DNA from: Acidimicrobiia bacterium
GTDB taxonomy: Bacteria > Actinomycetota > Acidimicrobiia > IMCC26256 > JACDBD01
NCBI GenBank assembly: GCA_031177445.1
Contig: JAPSGP010000252.1
Location: 1-5,186 of the forward strand
DNA: 5,186 nucleotides
Direction of reading: 5' to 3'
Shown piece by piece: positions 1 to 4,423 of the stretch. The translations under genes and the position numbers were made by a program. Below the pieces are notes generated by a model. It had not been told where the DNA came from and did no database searches. It saw nothing but the letters and a program-made list of their open reading frames with translations. Numbering within the stretch: the first letter of the stretch is position 1; each line of letters opens with the position of its first letter.

Positions 1-2
1 AG

Positions 3-692
3 CGCGGCCGGCGGCGCCTGCGGGTGGTGATCGGCCTCGGCGTCCTCGCGCTGGTCGTCGCCGCGGGCTGGCTGGTGGTCCGCTCGCCGCTGCTCGACGT
101 CGATCGCATCGTGGTGACAGGTGCTCAACGGGTCGGCCCGACGGACGTCCGCGCCGCGACCGGGGTGGAGCCCGGTGACGCGATCGCATTCGTCGATCTG
201 GGCGCGGTCGCCCGACGGGTGGAGCGGGTTCCTTGGGTCGACGAAGCCCGGATCGAGCGCCACCTGCCCGACGAGCTCGCCGTGCGCGTCACCGAGCGCG
301 CGCCCGCGCTCTGGGCCCGACGCTCGCCGGAGGAGATCGCACTGATCGACGAGCGGGGGCGGGTGCTCGACACCGCGCCGGCGGCACCGGCCGATCTCCC
401 AGAGCTCACCGGAGTGGCGGCGATCCCGTCGCCCGGCGCCTCGATCGCCCCCGCGCCCGCGGGCCGCGTGCTCGTGACCGTGCCGGCCGAGCTCCGGCGC
501 GAGATCGTGCGGGTCACGATCGGCGGGCCCGACGTCACCCTCGGGGTCCGGGCGGGCCCGGAGATCCGCCTCGGTCCGCCGACCGCGGTGAGGGAGAAGG
601 CGCTGGTCGCGCTGGCCGTGTTGCGGACCCTGACGCCGCCGTTCCCGACCTACCTCGACGTGCGCTCGCCCCGGGCACCAGTCACGGGCTGA
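3..692 (+). CDS. ftsQ: Cell division protein FtsQ/DivIB, 5' end missing
   Basis: Bitopic divisome protein that links the cytoplasmic Z-ring to septal peptidoglycan synthesis through the FtsB/FtsL and FtsW/FtsI partners. The frame is open to the left edge. The visible part begins with a basic stretch (RGRRRLR), then one hydrophobic segment (about bases 24-80, VVIGLGVLALVVAAGWLVV), as expected for an N-in membrane anchor. A POTRA domain follows (about bases 93-302, from LLDVDRIVVTGAQRV to LPDELAVRVTERAPALW), then the FtsQ beta domain ending in PTYLDVRSPRAPVTG, a typical family ending. A GTG at 24 could be called as the start, but it would remove the positive cytoplasmic flank, so I treat the gene as truncated by the window. 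It lies directly upstream of ftsZ, as usual in dcw clusters. Family assignment is firm; the true start is outside the window. Confidence 0.93.
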   Translation, partial: RGRRRLRVVIGLGVLALVVAAGWLVVRSPLLDVDRIVVTGAQRVGPTDVRAATGVEPGDAIAFVDLGAVARRVERVPWVDEARIERHLPDELAVRVTERAPALWARRSPEEIALIDERGRVLDTAPAAPADLPELTGVAAIPSPGASIAPAPAGRVLVTVPAELRREIVRVTIGGPDVTLGVRAGPEIRLGPPTAVREKALVALAVLRTLTPPFPTYLDVRSPRAPVTG

Positions 693-723
693 CCGATGGT
701 GCTGCCCACACCAGCCTCACTCG

Positions 724-752
724 TTGACCAGGACCGCAGATTCGGCTACGGT
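724..752 (+). promoter_or_regulatory. Probable ftsZ promoter (-35 TTGACC, -10 TACGGT)
   Basis: TTGACC at 724-729 and TACGGT at 747-752 are separated by exactly 17 bases, a close match to the housekeeping (HrdB/SigA-type) promoters of high-GC actinobacteria (TTGAC-17/18-TAnnnT). It lies 32 bases after the ftsQ stop and faces ftsZ. The predicted transcription start is about 757-761, giving a leader of roughly 100 nt to the GTG at 858. An ftsZ-specific promoter inside a dcw cluster is common in actinobacteria. Called from sequence match only. Confidence 0.65.
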
Positions 753-778
753 ATCGACCCGTACCACAGGTTTACATA

Positions 779-807
779 ACTCTCGACCTCAGGTTGAGGT
801 CGAGAGT
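779..807 (+). promoter_or_regulatory. Perfect 13-bp inverted repeat in the ftsZ leader
   Basis: ACTCTCGACCTCA (779-791), a 3-base GGT loop and TGAGGTCGAGAGT (795-807) form a perfect dyad, about 20 bases after the predicted transcription start and 13 bases before the SD at 821. As RNA it would be a very stable hairpin. It lacks a following U tract (next bases GGGAACACC), so it is not a standard terminator. As DNA it could be an operator. From memory, related AACC/TGAGGTT-rich dyads occur upstream of ftsZ in other actinobacteria, but I cannot verify that here. The inverted repeat is certain; its role is inferred. Confidence 0.7.
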
Positions 808-820
808 GGGAACACCGACC

Positions 821-826
821 GGAGGT
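821..826 (+). promoter_or_regulatory. Strong Shine-Dalgarno GGAGGT with no well-spaced start codon
   Basis: GGAGGT is a near-ideal ribosome binding site in the ftsZ leader. No ATG, GTG or TTG in any frame occurs between it and base 857. The only in-frame candidate nearby is CTG at 828, 2 bases after GGAGG, which is too close by the usual 5-9 base rule. The GTG at 858 is about 32 bases away. This site bears directly on where FtsZ translation begins and may indicate a non-canonical start or a structured leader. Confidence 0.5.
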
Positions 827-857
827 CCTGACCAGCAACGACGCAGGCGGGAAGCCG

Positions 858-2027
858 GTGGGGGCCGGAGGGGAAGGGACGGGCGGAGTCCCCGAGCCGA
901 CCGTGGAGACCCCGTACCCGAAGAAGAAGAAGGCCCACATGCTGCACGACGTCCAGAACTACCTCGCCGTGATCAAGGTCATCGGGATCGGTGGCGGCGG
1001 CTGCAACGCGATCAACCGCATGATCGACGCCGGGCTCAAGGGCGTGGAGTTCATCGCTGTGAACACCGACGCCCAGGCCCTGCTGCTCAGCGACGCCGAC
1101 GTCAAGCTCGACGTGGGCCGCGAGCGGACCCGCGGTCTCGGCGCCGGCTCCGACCCCGACGTCGGCAAGGACGCCGCCGAGGAGCACCGCGACGAGATCG
1201 AGGAGGTGCTGAAGGGGGCCGACCTCATCTTCATCACCGCGGGCGAGGGCGGCGGTACCGGCACCGGCGGCGCTCCCGTGATCGCGGAGATCGCGCGGAG
1301 CGTCGGCGCGCTCACCGTGGGCATCGTCACGCGCCCGTTCCAGTTCGAGGGCCGGCGACGGTCGGTCCAGGCCGAGAACGGCATCCAGGCGCTGAAGGGC
1401 AAGCTCGACACGCTCATCGTGATCCCGAACGACCGGCTGCTCCAGGTGTCCGACGACCGCACGTCGATGCTCAACGCCTTCAAGATGGCCGACGAGGTCC
1501 TCTTGCAGGGTGTGCAGGGCATCACCGACCTCATCACCACGCCCGGCCTCATCAACACCGACTTCGCCGACGTGAAGATGATCATGAAGGACGCCGGCTC
1601 GGCGCTCATGGGCATCGGCTACTCGTCGGGCGAAGGCCGGTCCGTGAACGCGGCCCGGGCGGCGATGTCGAGCCCGCTGCTCGAGGCCAGCATCGAGGGC
1701 GCCCGCGGCATCCTCCTCAACGTCTCGGGGCCGTCCGACCTGGGGCTGTTCGAGGTGAACGAGGCCGCCGAGATCATCTGCCAGGCCGCGCACCCCGACG
1801 CCAACATCATCTTCGGAGCGGTGATCGACGACGCGCTCGGCGACGAGGTCCGCCTGACCGTGATCGCGGCCGGGTTCGATCGCTACGACGGTGAGCGTGG
1901 TGGCGAGCGGCGCCTCGGCAGCGACTTCCGGGCACCGGCGCTCGGGCTGCGGGACGAGGAGACCGCCCTCGGCGGCTCGGGCGAGTTCGACGACGACGAG
2001 TTCGACGTACCCGAGTTCTTGAAGTAG
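858..2027 (+). CDS. ftsZ: Cell division GTPase FtsZ
   Basis: Tubulin-like GTPase that polymerises into the cytokinetic Z-ring. Counting from the ATG at 939 (362 aa, the usual FtsZ start region, MLHDVQNYLAVIKVIGIGGG): nucleotide-binding loop GIGGGGCNA at 16-24, NTDAQAL at 42-48, tubulin signature GEGGGTGTG at 102-110, the PNDRL segment at 163-167, T7 catalytic loop NTDFADVKMIM at 206-216, a short linker (about 314-350) and the conserved C-terminal peptide DDEFDVPEFLK that binds SepF and other partners. GEGGGTGTGGAPV is the actinobacterial form. I list the GTG at 858, which adds 27 residues ending PKKKKAH. This stretch has coding-like GC at third positions, and AGGCGG lies 7 bases upstream. ATG 939 (weak AAGG upstream) and CTG 828 are alternatives; TGA at 795 closes the frame. 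Function is certain; the start is not. Confidence 0.97.
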   Translation: MGAGGEGTGGVPEPTVETPYPKKKKAHMLHDVQNYLAVIKVIGIGGGGCNAINRMIDAGLKGVEFIAVNTDAQALLLSDADVKLDVGRERTRGLGAGSDPDVGKDAAEEHRDEIEEVLKGADLIFITAGEGGGTGTGGAPVIAEIARSVGALTVGIVTRPFQFEGRRRSVQAENGIQALKGKLDTLIVIPNDRLLQVSDDRTSMLNAFKMADEVLLQGVQGITDLITTPGLINTDFADVKMIMKDAGSALMGIGYSSGEGRSVNAARAAMSSPLLEASIEGARGILLNVSGPSDLGLFEVNEAAEIICQAAHPDANIIFGAVIDDALGDEVRLTVIAAGFDRYDGERGGERRLGSDFRAPALGLRDEETALGGSGEFDDDEFDVPEFLK

Positions 2028-2750
2028 TTGGCGGTCGACCTCGAGGTCGGCGGCGCTCGCGTCGTCTTCACGGATCGGCACGGAGGCGTCTCTCGACCGC
2101 CGTATGACACCGCGAACCTGGGGTTCGACACCGGTGACGAGCACTCGGCGGTGTCCGAGAACCGGACACGGCTGGGGGAGCGCCTCGGTGGCGCGGCCGG
2201 CGACCCCGCGAACTGGGCCTGGGTCCGCCAGGTGCACGGGGCGGGCGTTGCCCGGGTGCGTACGGCGGCCGACGGTGGCGCCCCCGGCGACGCCTTGGTC
2301 ACCGACCGGCCTGGGATCCCGCTCGTCGTGATCGCCGCCGACTGCGCGCCGGTCGCGCTGGTCGCGGGCTCGGTCGTGGCCGCGGTCCACGTCGGTTGGC
2401 GAGGACTGGCCGCGGGTGTGATCGAAGGGACCGTCCAGGAGATTCGCTCGCTCGGGTCGAACACGATTCGCGCGGTGGTCGGGCCCTGCATCTCGGCCGC
2501 GAACTACGAGTTCTCGCCGGTCGACCTCGATCGCGTCGCGTCCCGGCTCGGTCCGGCGGTACGAGCGCGTACGCGAGGCGGGGCGCCTGCGCTCGACCTT
2601 CGTGCCGGAGTACACGCCGCGCTGGCCCGTGCCGGCGTCGGCGCGAGCACCGACGTCGACGTGTGCACGTTCGAGTCGCCCGATCACTTCTCCCATCGCC
2701 GCGCCGGGGTCACCGGACGCCAAGCCGTGGTCGTCGTGCGCGAGCCATGA
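2028..2750 (+). CDS. pgeF: Peptidoglycan editing factor PgeF (YfiH/laccase-domain family)
   Basis: 240-aa YfiH/DUF152 (Cu-oxidase_4) family protein. In E. coli PgeF removes mis-made UDP-MurNAc-L-Ser formed by MurC, keeping L-Ala in position 1 of the stem peptide; other family members act on purine nucleosides. Seen here: FTDRHGGVS at 14-22, QVHG with H70, AADC with C106, AVHVGWRG with H121 (the His/Cys/His metal site), GPCISAANYEF at 152-162, and CTFESPDHFSHRR with TGRQ at 213-232. Length and motif order are normal. The TTG start abuts the FtsZ TAG stop and is the first possible codon of this frame. No SD is visible, so translation probably depends on coupling to ftsZ. It overlaps yggS by ATGA at its end. 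The family call is firm; the exact substrate in this organism is inferred from homologues. Confidence 0.92.
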   Translation: MAVDLEVGGARVVFTDRHGGVSRPPYDTANLGFDTGDEHSAVSENRTRLGERLGGAAGDPANWAWVRQVHGAGVARVRTAADGGAPGDALVTDRPGIPLVVIAADCAPVALVAGSVVAAVHVGWRGLAAGVIEGTVQEIRSLGSNTIRAVVGPCISAANYEFSPVDLDRVASRLGPAVRARTRGGAPALDLRAGVHAALARAGVGASTDVDVCTFESPDHFSHRRAGVTGRQAVVVVREP

Positions 2751-3403
2751 CGGCGATCGCCCACGCGCTCGCCGACGTGCGCGGGCGAATCGAGACCGCG
2801 GCGCGGCGCGCTGGCCGGGATCCCGACGGCGTGCGGTTGATCGGTGCCGCGAAGACCGTTCCGGTCGAGCGCGTCCGCGAGGCGATCGAGTCGGGCCTCA
2901 CCGACGTCGGCGAGAACCGTGCCCAGGAGCTCGTCGCGAAGGCGCCCGCGCTCGAGGGGCTCGGGGTGCGCTGGCACTTCCTCGGCCGGCTTCAGCGCAA
3001 CAAGGTGCGCTCGCTGTCGAGCCTGGTGTCGTGGTGGCACTCCGTGGACCGAGCCGTGCTCGCGACGCCGCTGGCCCGTCACGCGCCCGGTGCCCAGGTG
3101 CTGGTGGAGGTCAACCTGGGCGCCGAGCCGCAAAAGGGCGGGTGCGACCCGTCGGACGTGCCCGCGCTCGTCGATGCGTTGCGGGCCGGGCAGGTGCGGG
3201 TCGAGGGATTGATGACGATCCCGCCGCGCACCGAGGATCCCCGTCGTGCCTTCGCTTCGCTGCGCGAGTTGGCGGTCTCGCTCGAGCTCCGTCACCTGTC
3301 GATGGGCATGACCGAGGACTTCGAGATCGCAGTCGAGGAGGGCGCAACCATGGTGCGTGTCGGTCGGGCACTGTTCGGCGAGCGGCAGACGAGCTGTCGA
3401 TGA
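2747..3403 (+). CDS. yggS: YggS/YlmE family PLP-binding homeostasis protein
   Basis: 218-aa single-domain alanine-racemase-fold protein that binds pyridoxal 5'-phosphate and is thought to buffer PLP and affect amino-acid and keto-acid pools; no clear catalytic reaction is established. Key motifs in order: LIGAAKTVP with the PLP lysine K36, DVGENRAQE at 53-61, RWHFLGRLQRNK at 75-86, VEVNLGAEPQKGG at 120-132, EGLMTIPP at 153-160, LSMGMTEDFEIAVEEGATMVRVG from 184, and terminal RALFGER. The ATG at 2747 overlaps the pgeF stop as ATGA, and no SD is visible, which suggests translational coupling. The frame stays open further upstream inside pgeF, but the family N-terminus fits ATG 2747. It is slightly shorter than many homologues (about 225-240 aa) with nothing essential missing. 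It is the usual neighbour between pgeF and sepF. Confidence 0.94.
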   Translation: MTAIAHALADVRGRIETAARRAGRDPDGVRLIGAAKTVPVERVREAIESGLTDVGENRAQELVAKAPALEGLGVRWHFLGRLQRNKVRSLSSLVSWWHSVDRAVLATPLARHAPGAQVLVEVNLGAEPQKGGCDPSDVPALVDALRAGQVRVEGLMTIPPRTEDPRRAFASLRELAVSLELRHLSMGMTEDFEIAVEEGATMVRVGRALFGERQTSCR

Positions 3404-3462
3404 CACCGGCGAACTAGGCACGTACCGGAACGATGTGTCACCGACTGCGCGTGCGGGCACGG

Positions 3463-3487
3463 TAGGCTCCAGAACAGCCGGGGAGGT
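3463..3487 (+). promoter_or_regulatory. Probable sepF promoter -10 (TAGGCT) and Shine-Dalgarno GGGAGGT
   Basis: The 92-base gap between yggS and sepF holds TAGGCT at 3463-3468 within CGGTAGGCTCC, a typical actinobacterial -10. The -35 region 17 bases upstream (ACCGAC, 3440-3445) is a poor match. A small dyad CGTGC-GG-GCACG (3450-3461) abuts the -10. The start of transcription would be about 3475, giving a leader of about 20 nt. GGGAGGT at 3481-3487 is a strong SD 9 bases before the sepF ATG. The SD is clear; the promoter is a moderate call. Confidence 0.5.
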
Positions 3488-3495
3488 CGCGAGCC

Positions 3496-4068
3496 ATGGC
3501 TTCGTTGTGGCGTCGAGCGATGGTCTACCTGGGTCTCCAGGACGACGACGAGTTCGACGATTACGCCGACTACGACTATGACGACGACGGCGAGGAGCCG
3601 CCGCCGGTGCGCGAGACGCGCGAGCCGGCGCCGGTACGCGAGCTGCAGAACGCGCCTCCAGGCCCGGTGCGCTCACAGGCCGAGTTCCGCGAGCAGGCGC
3701 CGCTCGACACGGGCCTGGTTCGTCCCGTGCCTCGCGACGACACGCCGAGCATGACCCCGCCACGCCCGGCGGTCGTGCGGACGCAGCCGACCGCGGCGCG
3801 CGTGCACGTCGTCGAGCCGCAGGGCTTCAACGACGCCCAGGAGGTCGGCGACCGGCTCAAGGCCGGGCAGCCGGTGATGCTGAACCTGCGCGGTTTGAGC
3901 CGTGAGCTCCAGCGTCGGCTCATCGACTTCTCGAGCGGGCTCGCGTACGCGGTCGGTGCCACGATGCAGAAGGTGGACGACCACGTGTTCCTCCTCACCC
4001 CGAACAACGTCGATGTGTCGCAGGAAGAGAAGGAGCGTCTGCGCGCCAAGGGTCTGTACCGGATCTGA
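3496..4068 (+). CDS. sepF: Cell division protein SepF
   Basis: 190-aa Z-ring membrane anchor. SepF binds the FtsZ C-terminal peptide and attaches it to the membrane; in actinobacteria lacking FtsA it is the main anchor. Seen here: an N-terminal amphipathic membrane-targeting helix (MASLWRRAMVYLGL, 1-14), a strongly acidic Asp/Tyr-rich stretch (15-34, beginning QDDDEFDDYADY), a Pro/Arg-rich linker with repeated PVRE (about 35-100), and the SepF core (about 102-178) with QPVMLNLRGLS, RRLIDFSSGLAYAVGATMQKV and VFLLTPNNVDVS. The segment around G148 to G154 corresponds to the dimer and FtsZ-binding region. ATG 3496 has a good SD (GGGAGGT). YggT follows 6 bases after the stop. The linker contains DDDEFD, coded by the same 19 bases as in the FtsZ tail. 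Confidence 0.96.
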   Translation: MASLWRRAMVYLGLQDDDEFDDYADYDYDDDGEEPPPVRETREPAPVRELQNAPPGPVRSQAEFREQAPLDTGLVRPVPRDDTPSMTPPRPAVVRTQPTAARVHVVEPQGFNDAQEVGDRLKAGQPVMLNLRGLSRELQRRLIDFSSGLAYAVGATMQKVDDHVFLLTPNNVDVSQEEKERLRAKGLYRI

Positions 4069-4074
4069 CGACTC

Positions 4075-4323
4075 GTGTTCCTCCTGTGTGCGTTCATCAC
4101 CGTCTATCTCGTCGTGCTCGCTGCGCGTGCGGTTCTGTCCTGGTTCCCGGCACGACCGGGCACGGCGCTGTCGTCGATCAGCGCCATCCTCGCCGACCTG
4201 ACCGAGCCCGTCCTCACGCCGCTGCGGCGCATCATCCCGCCGGTCGGGATGTTCGACCTGTCGTTCATGGTCGCGTTCTTCGCGCTGTTCATCTTGCGGG
4301 AGATCGTCTGCCGTCAGGCCTGA
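4075..4323 (+). CDS. yggT: YggT/YlmG family small membrane protein
   Basis: 82-aa integral membrane protein with two hydrophobic segments (about 2-23 and 57-77) joined by the family loop: ARAVLSWFPARPG at 17-29 and TEPVLTPLRRIIPPVGMFDLS at 43-63. Homologues in the ylm cluster are linked genetically to division and, in plastids and cyanobacteria, to nucleoid or membrane organisation; no biochemical activity is settled. The GTG at 4075 is the first possible start after the SepF stop, which lies in the same frame 6 bases upstream. No convincing SD is present, so it is probably translated by coupling with sepF. Many homologues are slightly longer at the N-terminus, but here TGA at 4066 forbids extension. 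Confident family call, function unknown. Confidence 0.9.
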   Translation: MFLLCAFITVYLVVLAARAVLSWFPARPGTALSSISAILADLTEPVLTPLRRIIPPVGMFDLSFMVAFFALFILREIVCRQA

Positions 4324-4331
4324 GTCCCCGA

Positions 4332-4356
4332 GCCGCGGTGGCGGCGGCACCGCGGC
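4332..4356 (+). other. GC-rich hairpin after yggT, possible weak terminator
   Basis: GCCGCGGTG (4332-4340), a 7-base GCGGCGG loop and CACCGCGGC (4348-4356) form a perfect 9-bp stem 8 bases after the yggT stop. Its position at the end of the ftsZ-yggT block suggests a transcription attenuator or an RNA 3'-end stabiliser. There is no U tract after it, so a classical intrinsic terminator is not supported. Confidence 0.4.
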
Positions 4357-4370
4357 CCGCCGCAACGTGC

Positions 4371-4415
4371 GAGATCCGGAGAGATCCCCCCTCCGAGCGC
4401 GCCGCTCGGTAGCAT
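4371..4415 (+). promoter_or_regulatory. Candidate divIVA promoter region with direct repeat, dyad and -10
   Basis: The gap before divIVA holds a direct repeat GAGATCC at 4371-4377 and 4381-4387 (10 bases apart, one helical turn), then a perfect dyad CCGAGCG-CGC-CGCTCGG (4393-4409) that runs directly into TAGCAT (4410-4415), a plausible actinobacterial -10. The divIVA ATG at 4424 is 8 bases after this hexamer, and no SD is visible. This is what a leaderless or nearly leaderless transcript would look like. No -35 match is seen. The repeats are certain; the promoter reading is inference. Confidence 0.42.
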
Positions 4416-4423
4416 GGCCGGTC

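Noticed and set aside
794..1894. A 366-codon + strand frame overlapping ftsZ
   Set aside because: Arg-rich frame-shifted shadow of ftsZ with no domain; the FtsZ frame carries every expected motif.
789..2723. A 644-codon open frame on the minus strand opposite ftsZ and pgeF
   Set aside because: It is the mirror of strongly biased GC-rich coding sequence on the + strand. The product is a low-complexity Arg/Asp/Val/Gly-rich sequence with no recognisable domain, while the + strand encodes unmistakable FtsZ and PgeF.
2396..2746. Longer YggS starting inside pgeF at 2396
   Set aside because: The added residues are an Arg-rich shadow of pgeF; ATG 2747 with the ATGA overlap matches the family N-terminus.
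3402..3439. GACAC (3402-3406) and GTGTC (3435-3439) as a possible WhiA site pair before sepF
   Set aside because: WhiA is known to favour GACAC, but a 5-base match is expected often by chance, one copy overlaps the yggS stop, and no matching site appears in the ftsZ leader.
2684..3763. A 359-codon minus-strand frame across yggS and the sepF 5' end
   Set aside because: It covers two genes with clear + strand motifs and crosses the sepF promoter region; composition is typical of antisense shadows in high-GC DNA.
4332..4356. Classical Rho-independent terminator after yggT
   Set aside because: The stem is strong but no T-rich tract follows; kept only as a hairpin of uncertain role.
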